Assembly (NCBI RefSeq): GCF_019458805.1
Contig: NZ_JAIBOA010000038.1
Location: 1-32,311 of the forward strand
Length of the DNA: 32,311 nt
DNA from: Actinomadura parmotrematis
GTDB lineage: Bacteria > Actinomycetota > Actinomycetes > Streptosporangiales > Streptosporangiaceae
Reading direction: 5' to 3'
The notes under the pieces are model-generated. The model had not been told where the DNA came from. It searched no databases and saw only the letters and a list, made by a program, of their open reading frames with translations. Position numbers and translations under genes: made by a program. Below are positions 8,023 to 15,997 of the stretch, piece after piece (the stretch's first letter is position 1; every line of letters begins with the position of its first letter).

Positions 8023-9531
8023 TCACCCCTTGACGGTGAGGAGCGGCCGCAGCTCGGCGACGGGCGCGGCGACGCCGCCCGCACGCAGGCTCTCGACGAC
8101 CGGGCCGACGTCCTTGTAGGCCCAGGGCGCCTCCTGATTCAGGTCGCGCCGCCAGGCGGCCATGACGTCGCCGCGCCGCGCCACGACCGGGTCGCGGTGG
8201 TCCAGCGGCGTCACCACCCGGAACTCCGCCAGGAAGGCGTCCAGCTCGGCGTCGCCGCCCCGAGCGGCCGCCCCGCGGGGCACCCGCCGCCCGGCGCCGT
8301 GGCAGGCGCTCGCCAGCGTCCGCGGGTCGCCGTGGCCGCGCAGGACGTAGCTCGCCGCCCCCATCGACCCGGGGACGATCACCGGCTCGCCCCAGGGCGC
8401 GTAGGGGCCGCCCCGCACCGCGGCGTGCCCGCCCGCCGGGGTGGCGCCCTTGCGGTGCACGACGCGGTCGCCGTCCGGCCAGAACAGGTTGTGCGGGGCG
8501 TCGTAGAGGAGGCGCGCCTCCAGGTCGCCGCATTCGGCGGCGAGCCCGGCGCGCATGGTGAGCGCCAGGAAGAACCGGTTCCCGGCCGCGAAGTTGGCGG
8601 CGTTGCCGAAGGCGTCCAGGTAGCGGCGGCGCGCGGGCGCCGTCCGCTCGTCCAGCAGGAACGGCAGGACGCCGTTGGCGGGCCGCGGCAGCCCTGCCGG
8701 CCAGGTCGCGCGCAGCAGGTCGCGCGCGGTGCCGTTGGCCTGGTGCCCGAGCGACAGCGACCCGCTGTGCGCCATCAGGACGACCGTGCCGGGCGCCAGC
8801 CCGAAAGCGTGCGCGGCGGCCGGGTCGTGGACCCGCGCCACGTACTGCAGCTCCACGAAGTGGTTGCCACCGCCGATCCCGCCGATGACGCTGTCGTGGG
8901 TGGCCTCGTGGCGGGTGGCGCCGGCGCTGCCGATCCAGTCGGCGAACGCCTCGGCCGTCCCGGTGGGGAAGGCCGGGGCGTGCACGCGGTCCAGGCTGTC
9001 GTCGGCGTCGCGGTCGCCGAGGCCGGCCCAGGGCGCGGCGCCGGTGAGCAACAGGCCGGGGACGCCGTCGCGCAGCAGCGCCTCGCGCTGCGCGGGGGAC
9101 AGCGCGATGCGGCGCCCACCCTCGAAGAACAGGTGCCGCAGCCTGCGCTCCAGGGCGGGCAGGCGGGGGCGGACGTCGTCGGCGGTGAGGGTGGTGACCT
9201 CCAGCCGCATCCCGCAGTTGACGTCGTTGCCGACCGCCTGGGGCAGCAGGGCGTGCTCGGTCTCGATCACGGTGCCGATGGGGATCCCGGCGCCCTTGTG
9301 GAAGTCGGGGGTGAGCGCCAGGCGGGTGATGCGGGCGGGCGGCCCGCCGGTCGCCGCCGACAGCGCCTCCAGGGAGGCGGCGGTCTCCAGGAGGGCGAGC
9401 GCCTCGTCGACGGCCGCCGGTTCGAGCGGGACGTCGGTCCCCGCGCAGACCAGCGCGGGCACGTCCCAGGGGTTGGGGAGGCGGAGCCAGTGGTCGTCCA
9501 GGCGTTCCAGCCGGTGGTCTTGACGGTGCAC
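8023..9531 (-). CDS. rtcB: RtcB family RNA ligase
   Basis: This is a 502-residue RtcB homologue. RtcB joins RNA ends bearing 2',3'-cyclic phosphate or 3'-phosphate to 5'-OH ends using GTP and Mn2+, in RNA repair or tRNA splicing. The metal ligands are present: Asp103 and Cys106 in GNDVNCGMRL, His224 in GGGNHFVE, His255 in AHSGSLSLGH and His347 in APHNLFW. The guanylylated histidine is His411 in CHGAGR, after HRKGATPA and PGSMGAASYVLRG. The usual SRxxA after GAGR reads PRGAA here. The C-terminus AYKDV...LTVKG is family-typical. The GTG start at 9531 has AAGGA 6 bases upstream. A TetR gene lies upstream on the same strand after 137 bases. No archease or RtcA/RtcR genes are near, so its RNA substrate is unknown. 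Confidence 0.93.
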   Translation of the reverse strand: MHRQDHRLERLDDHWLRLPNPWDVPALVCAGTDVPLEPAAVDEALALLETAASLEALSAATGGPPARITRLALTPDFHKGAGIPIGTVIETEHALLPQAVGNDVNCGMRLEVTTLTADDVRPRLPALERRLRHLFFEGGRRIALSPAQREALLRDGVPGLLLTGAAPWAGLGDRDADDSLDRVHAPAFPTGTAEAFADWIGSAGATRHEATHDSVIGGIGGGNHFVELQYVARVHDPAAAHAFGLAPGTVVLMAHSGSLSLGHQANGTARDLLRATWPAGLPRPANGVLPFLLDERTAPARRRYLDAFGNAANFAAGNRFFLALTMRAGLAAECGDLEARLLYDAPHNLFWPDGDRVVHRKGATPAGGHAAVRGGPYAPWGEPVIVPGSMGAASYVLRGHGDPRTLASACHGAGRRVPRGAAARGGDAELDAFLAEFRVVTPLDHRDPVVARRGDVMAAWRRDLNQEAPWAYKDVGPVVESLRAGGVAAPVAELRPLLTVKG

Positions 9532-9574
9532 GGGAATCCTTCGGGCTGCCGGGAAGGGAGGGCGGGAGGACGGC

Positions 9575-9590
9575 CGGGCCGGAGGGCCCG
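9575..9590 (-). terminator. short hairpin between the TetR gene and rtcB
   Basis: CGGGCC (9575-9580) and GGCCCG (9585-9590) pair around GGAG. It lies in the 137-base gap downstream of the TetR gene and upstream of rtcB, both on the minus strand. It may be a weak terminator or a leader hairpin in the rtcB message. The stem is only 6 bp and no T-run follows. Confidence 0.25.
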
Positions 9591-9668
9591 CCGTGGTGCC
9601 TGCGGTTCAGCAGCCGCGAGGAGGAAGGCGAACGTAGCGCGGCGCCCGCGCCGGGGCCAGCGGTTTTT

Positions 9669-10253
9669 TCAGCGCGCGGGCGTGCCCGGGAGGGCGAGGT
9701 AGCGGCTCACCACGCGCGCCACCAGATGCGCGACGCGCTCGGGCGGCCCGTCGGGCAGCATCAGGTGGCTCATGGTGAGCCGGACCGCGGCGTCGGCGAT
9801 CTCGGCGAACGCGGCGGGGTCCAGGTCGGGCCACTGCGCGAGGGCGTGCTCGACGATGCGGGCGCTGGCGGTGAACAGCACCGGCTCGGCCTGCGTGGTG
9901 AGCAGCGGCAGCAGCTCCTCGCCGCCCGCGCCGGTCAGCACCATCTTCTTGATCGGGTCGTCGGCGGACAGCTCCAGGGTGAACCGCACGGCCGCGACGA
10001 CCGCGGCGTACAGGTCGTCGCGGTGCTCGGTCAGCACCCGGTCGATGCCGTCGAGGTAGCGGTCGTTGTCGCGCATGACGACGGCCTGCGCGAGCCCCCA
10101 CTTGTCGCCGAACTCGTTGTAGACCGTCTGCCGGCTCACCCCGGCGGCGGCCGCGACGTCGCGCATCCGCACCCCCCGGTAGCCGCGCCGGACGAGCTGG
10201 TCGGCCGCCGCGTCCAGCAGGGCCTCGCGCACGGAGCGGCCCGGCGTGCTCAT
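9669..10253 (-). CDS. TetR/AcrR family transcriptional regulator
   Basis: This is a 194-residue repressor-type regulator. The N-terminal helix-turn-helix spans ~8-55, with DVAAAAGVSRQTVYNEFGDK as the recognition helix region. The C-terminal ligand-binding domain is all helical and shows no recognised inducer motif. The ATG at 10253 is 58 bases from the divergent methyltransferase start, so the shared gap probably holds its operator; that gap contains overlapping CGGTCGGT repeats. The rtcB gene follows downstream on the same strand, so the regulator may also influence rtcB by read-through. Targets and ligand are unknown. Confidence 0.9.
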   Translation of the reverse strand: MSTPGRSVREALLDAAADQLVRRGYRGVRMRDVAAAAGVSRQTVYNEFGDKWGLAQAVVMRDNDRYLDGIDRVLTEHRDDLYAAVVAAVRFTLELSADDPIKKMVLTGAGGEELLPLLTTQAEPVLFTASARIVEHALAQWPDLDPAAFAEIADAAVRLTMSHLMLPDGPPERVAHLVARVVSRYLALPGTPAR

Positions 10254-10299
10254 CAGTGGGTCTCCCGGTGGTCGATCGGTCGGTCGGCGGCCCCTTCAT

Positions 10300-10305
10300 T
10301 ATCAT
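10300..10305 (+). promoter_or_regulatory. -10-like hexamer TATCAT in front of the methyltransferase (leaderless candidate)
   Basis: TATCAT matches the -10 consensus TATAAT at 5 of 6 positions. It ends 6 bases before the ATG at 10312, and no Shine-Dalgarno sequence lies between. This predicts transcription from the start codon itself. No good -35 box is seen. Confidence 0.4.
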
Positions 10306-10311
10306 CGGCGG

Positions 10312-11118
10312 ATGGACGGATCCGACTACCGCGCGGTCAACCGGCCGATGTGGGACGAGCGCGTCCCGGTGCACGTCGCCGGCGAATTCTACGACGTCGC
10401 CGGGTTCCTGGCCGGGCGGCCGGAGCTGCGCGACTTCGAGGTCGCCGAGGTCGGCGACGTGACCGGGCGGTCGCTGGCGCACCTGCAGTGCCACATCGGG
10501 CTGGACACCCTGGACTGGGCGCGGCGCGGCGCCCGCGTCGCCGGCCTGGACTTCTCCGCCCCCGCGATCGACGCGGCGCGCGGCATCGCCGCCGAGGCCG
10601 GGATCGACGCCCGGTTCGTCACCGCCGACGTCTACGACGCCCCCGCCGCCCTCGGCGCCCGCTACGACATCGTCTACACCGGCCTCGGCGCGCTCAACTG
10701 GCTGCCGGACCTGGACCGCTGGGCGGCCGTCGTCGCGTCCCTGCTGGAGCCCGGCGGGTTCCTGCACCTCAGCGAGTTCCACCCGGTCGGCGACGTGCTG
10801 GACGACGCGACCGGCACCACCGTCGCTTACGACTACTTCGACCGCTCGCCGCAGGAGTGGGACGAGGACGGCACCTACGCCGACCTCGGGGCCTCCTTCG
10901 CCCACACCCGGTCGGTCGAGTTCCGGCACGGCGTCGGCGACGTCGTGTCGGCCGTCGCGGCGGCGGGCCTCCGCGTGGAGTTCCTGCACGAGCACGACCA
11001 CACCCTGTTCCCGCGCTTCGCCGCCCTGGAGCGCGACGGCAGGGTGTACCGGCAGCCCGCCGGGCGGCCCCGGGTGCCCCTGATGTACTCGCTGCGGGCG
11101 TCGCGTCCTAGGGTCTGA
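10312..11118 (+). CDS. class I SAM-dependent methyltransferase
   Basis: This is a 268-residue methyltransferase with a Rossmann core. Motif I is degenerate: SLAHLQCHIGLDTLDWARRG at 54-73 has LQCHIG in place of the usual D-x-G-x-G. The following acidic loop AGLDFSAPAID is at 77-87. This variant glycine motif is common in a family of actinobacterial methyltransferases. The C-terminal part ends with HDHTLFPRF and PLMYSLRA, typical of the same family. The ATG at 10312 lacks a Shine-Dalgarno sequence and is placed next to a -10 hexamer; the in-frame codons upstream to 10246 overlap the divergent TetR gene. The carboxyltransferase-fusion gene starts 4 bases after the stop, so the two may be co-expressed. 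Substrate unknown. Confidence 0.85.
   Translation: MDGSDYRAVNRPMWDERVPVHVAGEFYDVAGFLAGRPELRDFEVAEVGDVTGRSLAHLQCHIGLDTLDWARRGARVAGLDFSAPAIDAARGIAAEAGIDARFVTADVYDAPAALGARYDIVYTGLGALNWLPDLDRWAAVVASLLEPGGFLHLSEFHPVGDVLDDATGTTVAYDYFDRSPQEWDEDGTYADLGASFAHTRSVEFRHGVGDVVSAVAAAGLRVEFLHEHDHTLFPRFAALERDGRVYRQPAGRPRVPLMYSLRASRPRV
11109..11114 (+). promoter_or_regulatory. -10-like hexamer TAGGGT before the carboxyltransferase fusion
   Basis: TAGGGT lies inside the last codons of the methyltransferase, 8 bases before the GTG at 11123. It could start a leaderless transcript of the carboxyltransferase gene in addition to read-through from upstream. No convincing -35 is visible. Confidence 0.25.
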
Positions 11119-11122
11119 CCCC

Positions 11123-12934
11123 GTGAGCGGACATACGTCGAGCGGGCCGGCGCGGCAGGTGACCGCGCCGATGCAGGGCACCGTCGTGCTGGTGCGCGTC
11201 GCCCCCGGAGACCGGGTCGAGGCGGGCGCCTCGCTGGTCGTGCTGGAGGCGATGAAGATGGAGCACGTCGTCAAGGCCGAGGCGGCGGGCGTCGTCCGCG
11301 AGGTGCGGGTGGCGGCCGAGGACACCGTCGCGCTCGGCGACGTGCTCGTGGCCCTCGATCCCGCCGAGGCGGGGCGGGGAAGCGGCCCGCCCGAAGCCCT
11401 CGCGGACCCGGACGCGCCCCGCGCCGACCTGGACGAGGTGCGCCGCCGCCACGAGGTCGGCCTGGACGCCGCCCGCCCCGAGGCCGTCGCCAAGCGCCAC
11501 GCGCGCGGCCACCGCACCGCCCGCGAGAACGTCGCCGACCTGGTCGACGAGGGCACCTTCGCCGAGTACGGCGCGCTCGCCATCGCCGCGCAGCGGCGCC
11601 GCCGCCCCGTCGAGGAGCTGATCGAGCGGACCCCCGGCGACGGCATGGTGTGCGGCGTCGGCGAGGTGGACGGGCTGCGCTGCGCCGTCGTGTCCTACGA
11701 CTACACCGTCCTCGCCGGCACCCAGGGCTACCAGAACCACCGCAAGACCGACCGGATGCTGGACCTGGCGCACCGCGAGCGGCTGCCGCTGGTGCTGTTC
11801 GCCGAGGGCGGCGGCGGCCGCCCCGGCGACACCGACACCACGACCGTGTCCGGTCTGGACGTCACCAGCTTCCACGCGATGGGGCGGCTGAGCGGCCGCG
11901 TCCCCACCGTCGGGATCGCCAACGGCCGCTGCTTCGCCGGCAACGCCGCCCTGCTCGGCTGCTGCGACGTCGTCATCGCCACCCGCGGCGCCAACATCGG
12001 CATGGGCGGCCCCGCGATGATCGAGGGCGGCGGGCTCGGCGCGTTCGCGCCCGAGGACATCGGCCCGGTCGAGGTGCAGGCCGCCAACGGCGTCGTGGAC
12101 GTGGTGGTCGAGGACGAGGCCGCCGCCGTCGCCGCGGCCAAGGCGTACCTGTCGTACTTCGCGGGGCCGGCGGACGCCTGGGAGTGCGCCGACCAGCGGG
12201 CGCTGCGGCACGTCGTCCCCGAGAACCGGCGCCGCCCCTACGACGTGCGCGAGGCCGTCTCCACGCTCGCCGACACCGGGTCGGTGCTGGAGCTGCGCGC
12301 CGGGTTCGGCGCCGGGATCGTCACCGCGCTGGTGCGGATCGAGGGCCGCCCCTACGGGCTCCTCGCCAACAGCCCCGCCCACCTCGGCGGCGCGATCGAC
12401 CGCGACGCCGCCGACAAGGCGGCCCGCTTCCTGCAGCTGTGCGACGCGCACGGCTTCCCGGTCGTCTCGCTCTGCGACACCCCCGGCTTCATGGTCGGGC
12501 CCGACGCCGAGCGGACCGCGACGGTGCGGCACTTCAGCCGCCTGTTCGTCGTCGGCGCGAACCTGCGCGTCCCGCTCGTCACCGTCGTGCTGCGCAAGGG
12601 CTATGGGCTCGGCGCGCAGGCGATGGCGGGCGGCGGCTTCAAGGCGCCGCTCGCGACCGTCGCCTGGCCGACCGGCGAGATCGGCGGGATGGGCCTGGAG
12701 GGTGCGGTCCGCCTCGGCTTCCGCAAGGAGCTGGCCGAGGCCGACGACCCCGAGGCGATGTTCGACGGCATGGTCGCGCTCGCCTACGAGCACGGCAAGG
12801 CGCTGAACGCCGCGTCGGCGTTCGAGCTCGACGACGTCATCGACCCCGCCGACACCCGGCGCTGGATCTCGGGGGTCATGCCCGCGCGGGCCGCTGCGGC
12901 GGACCGGCCGCACCGCTGGATCGACACCTGGTGA
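11123..12934 (+). CDS. biotin carboxyl carrier domain fused to an acyl-CoA carboxyltransferase
   Basis: This 603-residue protein has a biotinyl domain at ~11-80, with the biotin-accepting Lys45 in the canonical EAMKMEH. A linker follows, then a full carboxyltransferase of the PccB/AccB type (~100-600). The transferase carries glycine-rich loops GMGGPAMIEGGGLGAF and GGFKAPLATVAWPTGEIGGM that would form the oxyanion holes. Such enzymes move CO2 from carboxybiotin to an acyl-CoA. In actinobacteria the carrier is normally fused to biotin carboxylase, so carrier-plus-transferase in one chain without a carboxylase nearby is unusual. It must borrow a biotin carboxylase from elsewhere, or run in the decarboxylating direction. 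The GTG at 11123 sits just after the methyltransferase stop. Its 3' end overlaps the convergent ABC gene by 59 bases. Confidence 0.9.
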   Translation: MSGHTSSGPARQVTAPMQGTVVLVRVAPGDRVEAGASLVVLEAMKMEHVVKAEAAGVVREVRVAAEDTVALGDVLVALDPAEAGRGSGPPEALADPDAPRADLDEVRRRHEVGLDAARPEAVAKRHARGHRTARENVADLVDEGTFAEYGALAIAAQRRRRPVEELIERTPGDGMVCGVGEVDGLRCAVVSYDYTVLAGTQGYQNHRKTDRMLDLAHRERLPLVLFAEGGGGRPGDTDTTTVSGLDVTSFHAMGRLSGRVPTVGIANGRCFAGNAALLGCCDVVIATRGANIGMGGPAMIEGGGLGAFAPEDIGPVEVQAANGVVDVVVEDEAAAVAAAKAYLSYFAGPADAWECADQRALRHVVPENRRRPYDVREAVSTLADTGSVLELRAGFGAGIVTALVRIEGRPYGLLANSPAHLGGAIDRDAADKAARFLQLCDAHGFPVVSLCDTPGFMVGPDAERTATVRHFSRLFVVGANLRVPLVTVVLRKGYGLGAQAMAGGGFKAPLATVAWPTGEIGGMGLEGAVRLGFRKELAEADDPEAMFDGMVALAYEHGKALNAASAFELDDVIDPADTRRWISGVMPARAAAADRPHRWIDTW

Positions 12935-13790
12935 CGCGCCGGGCGACCTCCAGCGGCGGCCCCGACGCCGTCACCCGCCCGGCGTCCAGCAGGTAGAGGG
13001 TGTCGCAGACGCCGAGCACCGGCTCCACCTCGGGCGCGGCGACCACGACGGCGAGGCCCTCGGCCGCCAGGTCGCGCAGCAGCACCTCCAGCGACCGCGA
13101 CGCCGCCTCGGGCAGCCCGGCGAACGGCTCGTCCAGCAGCAGGACGCTCGGCCGCGCCGCCAGCGCCCGCGCGAGCTCCAGCAGCCGCGCCGGCCCCGGC
13201 GGCAGCCCGGCCGCCCGCCGCCCCGCGTACTCGGCGATCCCGACGCGGGCGAGCAGGGCGTCGGCGACGCTCCCGGCGTCGCGGCGGGCCGCCCGGCGGC
13301 GGCGCCGCCGGTCGCGCGGGCCGCGCCCGGCGACCGGCCGCGTCATGGCGTGGATCTCGGCGGCGACCTGGACGTTCTCGCGGACGGTGAGGCCGCCGAA
13401 GGCGACCGGCCGCTCGAAGGTGCGGCCGAGGCCGCGGCGCGCCCGCGCGGCGGCCCGGCCGGTGAGGTCGCCGTCGCCGAGCCGGACCCGGCCCGCCTCG
13501 GCGCGCCGCAGGCCCGACAGGGCGTCGAGCAGGGTGCTCTTGCCCGCGCCAGCGGGCCCGACCAGCCCGGTGACCGCGCCTGCGGGCGCCTCCAGCGCCG
13601 CGCCGCGCACCGCCACGACATCGCCGAACCGCACCGTCACGCCGTCGGCCCGCAGGCCCGCGCCGCCCTCGGGGCCGTGCCGGCCGAGGCCCGGCCGGGC
13701 CCGCAGCCCGAGCGTGGCGCAGGCCGTGGCGCTGCCGAGCAGCGCGAGCGTGATCCGCCGGTAGGGTCCGGTGCGGGCACGGGGGCGCAT
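12876..13790 (-). CDS. degenerate LivG-like ABC transporter ATP-binding protein
   Basis: This 304-residue protein has one ABC ATPase domain (~48-285), most like the branched-chain amino acid (LivG) class by the segment GLGRTFERPVAFGGLTVREN. Walker A GPAGAGKS (78-85) and Walker B VLLLDEP (216-222) are intact. Other key positions are altered: the Q-loop glutamine is Glu126, the signature is LPPGPARLL instead of LSGGQ-like, and the switch histidine region reads AAPEVE. An arginine-rich stretch lies at 159-170. Residues ~13-29 form a hydrophobic segment before the domain, which is unusual for a soluble ATPase. The ATG at 13790 follows GGGGAGGTGGG. No permease or binding-protein gene is near, and its end overlaps the convergent gene by 59 bases. 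It may be a decaying remnant or a regulatory ATPase. Confidence 0.78.
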   Translation of the reverse strand: MRPRARTGPYRRITLALLGSATACATLGLRARPGLGRHGPEGGAGLRADGVTVRFGDVVAVRGAALEAPAGAVTGLVGPAGAGKSTLLDALSGLRRAEAGRVRLGDGDLTGRAAARARRGLGRTFERPVAFGGLTVRENVQVAAEIHAMTRPVAGRGPRDRRRRRRAARRDAGSVADALLARVGIAEYAGRRAAGLPPGPARLLELARALAARPSVLLLDEPFAGLPEAASRSLEVLLRDLAAEGLAVVVAAPEVEPVLGVCDTLYLLDAGRVTASGPPLEVARRVTRCRSSGAAGPPQRPARA

Positions 13791-13811
13791 CCCACCTCCC
13801 CAGGTGGCCGA

Positions 13812-13827
13812 TGTGACGCAGGTCACT
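13812..13827. promoter_or_regulatory. Crp/FNR-type operator candidate between the ABC ATPase and helD
   Basis: TGTGA-CGCAGG-TCACT matches the Crp consensus TGTGA-N6-TCACA at all but the last base. It lies 22 bases upstream of the ABC ATPase start codon and 145 bases upstream of the HelD start, in the divergent intergenic region. A 12-base core, GACGCAGGTCAC, recurs upstream of the TetR gene near 29344-29355. Confidence 0.5.
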
Positions 13828-13972
13828 ACGGCCCCACACGATACTGAGCCCGCCCCGCGCGGGCAATGGCCCGCCGGTGGCGGCCCGCGTGCTCGCGAAC
13901 GGGCCGCCCGCACGGGCCGCCGGACGGTAAGCTCATGGGTTTCGCCTGTTTCCCGCCGGAGGTCCCGCCGCC

Positions 13973-15997
13973 ATGCCCGCCGAAGCCCCGATCGACGACG
14001 ACCGGGAGGCCCTCCGAGCCGAACGCGCCCACCTCGCCGAGTCGCGCGCCGCGCTGCGCCGCATGCGCGAGCACGCGGAGGGCCTGTCCGCCGACACCGC
14101 CGCCGACTGGGTGTCGCGGCAGATCCTGGAGGCGCTGCTGGACCAGCGCGTCGCCGCCCTCGCCGACCACCCCGACACCCCGCTGTTCTTCGGGCGCCTG
14201 GACCGCGACGCCGTTCCGGGCGAGGACGACGAGCTGCCCGCGACCGTCTACGTCGGCCGCCGCCACGTCCACGACGGCGAGCGGGGCCGCCCCCTCGTCC
14301 TCGACTGGCGCGCGCCCGTCTCGCGGGCCTTCTACCAGGCCGGCCCCGCCGAGCCGATGGGCTGGCGGCGCCGCCGCCGGTTCGGGTTCCAGGGCGGGGA
14401 GCTGACCGCCTTCGAGGACGAGCCGCTGGACGGCCGCGCGCTCGGCCCGTCGGCCATCCTCACCCAGGAGATCGAGCGGCCGCGCAGCGGGCCGATGCGC
14501 GACATCGTCGCCACCATCCAACCCGAGCAGGACGCCATCGTCCGCGCCGGCCTGCCGGTCTCGGTGTGCGTGCAGGGCGCGCCCGGCACCGGCAAGACCG
14601 CCGTCGGCCTGCACCGCGCCGCCTACCTGCTGTTCACCCACCGCGAGCGGCTGGCCCGCGGCGGCGTCCTCATCGTCGGCCCGAACCGGGCCTTCCTCGC
14701 CTACATCTCCTCGGTGCTGCCCGCCCTCGGCGAGGTCCGCGTCGACCAGGCCACCATCGACGACCTGCTGGGGGAGCCGACCGCCGCCGAGGACGCCCGC
14801 ACCGCCGCCCTCAAGGGCTCGGCGCGGATGGGCGAGGTGCTGCGCAGGGCCGTCTGGGCGCATCTCGCCAAGCCGGCCGAGGGCCTGGTGGTCACGCGCG
14901 GCGCGGCCCGCTTCCGGCTCGCCGACCATGAGGTCCGCGAGACCGTCGCCGCGCTGCGCGGCACCACCCGCTACGGCGCCGGCCGCGCCATGCTCGCCCA
15001 GCGCCTCGCCCACCGGATCCTCGTCCAGATGGAGCAGCGCGGCGGCGCGCCCGACGACCGCGTCCAGGACCAGGTCGCCCGCTCCCAGCCGGTGAAACGG
15101 CTCCTGGACCAGGTGTGGCCGAAGCTCACCGCCGAGCAGGTGCTGTTCCGCCTGCTGTCGGACGCCGCCTTCCTCGCCTCGGCCGCCAAGGACGACCTGA
15201 CCGGCGAGGAGCGGGCGGCGCTGCTGTGGGCCAAGCCCTACCGCTCGCACCGCTCGGCCAAGTGGACCGCCGCCGACCGGGCCCTCCTCGACGAGCTGCG
15301 CGACCTCCTGGAGCGCACCCCCTCGCTCGGCCACCTCGTCGTGGACGAGGCGCAGGACCTGTCGGCGATGCAGCTGCGCGCCCTCGGCCGCCGCTGCGCC
15401 GCCGGATCGGCGACCGTCCTCGGCGACCTGGCGCAGGGCACGACGCCCTGGTCGGCGACGTCCTGGAAGGAGGTCCTCGCCCACCTCGGCCAGGACGGCG
15501 AGGTCACCGAGCTGACCACCGGCTTCCGCGTCCCCGGACCCGTCCTGGACTTCGCGGCGCGCCTGCTGCCGCACGTGGCGCCCGGCCTCGCCGCGCCCCG
15601 CTCGCTGCGGGCGGGCGCCGGCTCCCTGGACGTGCGGGCCGTGGACGACGTCCCGGCCGCCCTGGCGCCGGCGGCGGCCGAGAAGCTGTCCCTGCAGGGA
15701 TCGATCGGCCTGATCACCGCCGACGCCGACGTGCCCGCCTGCAGCGACGCGCTCACCGCGGCGGGCCTCGCCCACGGAGTGCTCGGCGCCGACTCCGGCG
15801 GCGACGAGCGCCTGCTGGTCGTCCCGGCCACGCTGGCCAAGGGCCTGGAGTACGACCACGTCGTCGTCGCCGAGCCCGCCGCGATCGCCGCCGCCGAGGA
15901 GCGCGGGCTGGCCCGCCTGTACGTCGTGCTGACCCGCGCGGTGACGAGCCTGACCGTCCTGCACCGCGCCGACCTGCCCGAGGAGCTGGCACCGTGA
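13973..15997 (+). CDS. helD: RNA polymerase recycling motor ATPase, HelD/HelR family
   Basis: This 674-residue superfamily 1 (UvrD-like) ATPase has the HelD layout. An N-terminal charged coiled coil (~8-40) is followed by a domain unique to the family with VGRRHVHD, LVLDWRAPVSRAFY and the DEPLDGRALG segment. Two RecA-like motor lobes follow. Walker A is GAPGTGKT at 202-209, Walker B VVDEAQD at 456-462, motif III GDLAQGT at 484-490, and FRVPGP, AKGLEYDHVVV and LYVVLTRAV come later. HelD removes RNA polymerase from stalled or rifampicin-bound complexes using ATP, with the coiled coil probing the polymerase channel. The length is a little below mycobacterial HelD. I see no rifamycin-associated element upstream. 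Its stop overlaps the AlkA-like gene start (GTGA). Confidence 0.9.
   Translation: MPAEAPIDDDREALRAERAHLAESRAALRRMREHAEGLSADTAADWVSRQILEALLDQRVAALADHPDTPLFFGRLDRDAVPGEDDELPATVYVGRRHVHDGERGRPLVLDWRAPVSRAFYQAGPAEPMGWRRRRRFGFQGGELTAFEDEPLDGRALGPSAILTQEIERPRSGPMRDIVATIQPEQDAIVRAGLPVSVCVQGAPGTGKTAVGLHRAAYLLFTHRERLARGGVLIVGPNRAFLAYISSVLPALGEVRVDQATIDDLLGEPTAAEDARTAALKGSARMGEVLRRAVWAHLAKPAEGLVVTRGAARFRLADHEVRETVAALRGTTRYGAGRAMLAQRLAHRILVQMEQRGGAPDDRVQDQVARSQPVKRLLDQVWPKLTAEQVLFRLLSDAAFLASAAKDDLTGEERAALLWAKPYRSHRSAKWTAADRALLDELRDLLERTPSLGHLVVDEAQDLSAMQLRALGRRCAAGSATVLGDLAQGTTPWSATSWKEVLAHLGQDGEVTELTTGFRVPGPVLDFAARLLPHVAPGLAAPRSLRAGAGSLDVRAVDDVPAALAPAAAEKLSLQGSIGLITADADVPACSDALTAAGLAHGVLGADSGGDERLLVVPATLAKGLEYDHVVVAEPAAIAAAEERGLARLYVVLTRAVTSLTVLHRADLPEELAP

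Noticed and set aside
10261..10311. TetR operator in the TetR-methyltransferase gap
   Set aside because: Overlapping CGGTCGGT words are direct repeats; I found no good palindrome, so no operator is called although one is expected.
13840..13972. Rifamycin-associated element before helD
   Set aside because: I looked for the GC-rich inverted repeat reported upstream of some helR genes. None of the short dyads here matches it.
13826..15964. 712-codon minus-strand open frame opposite helD
   Set aside because: Long antisense frames are normal in very GC-rich coding DNA. Its translation is low-complexity (Gly/Ala/Arg/Gln-rich), while the plus strand encodes a full HelD with all motifs.
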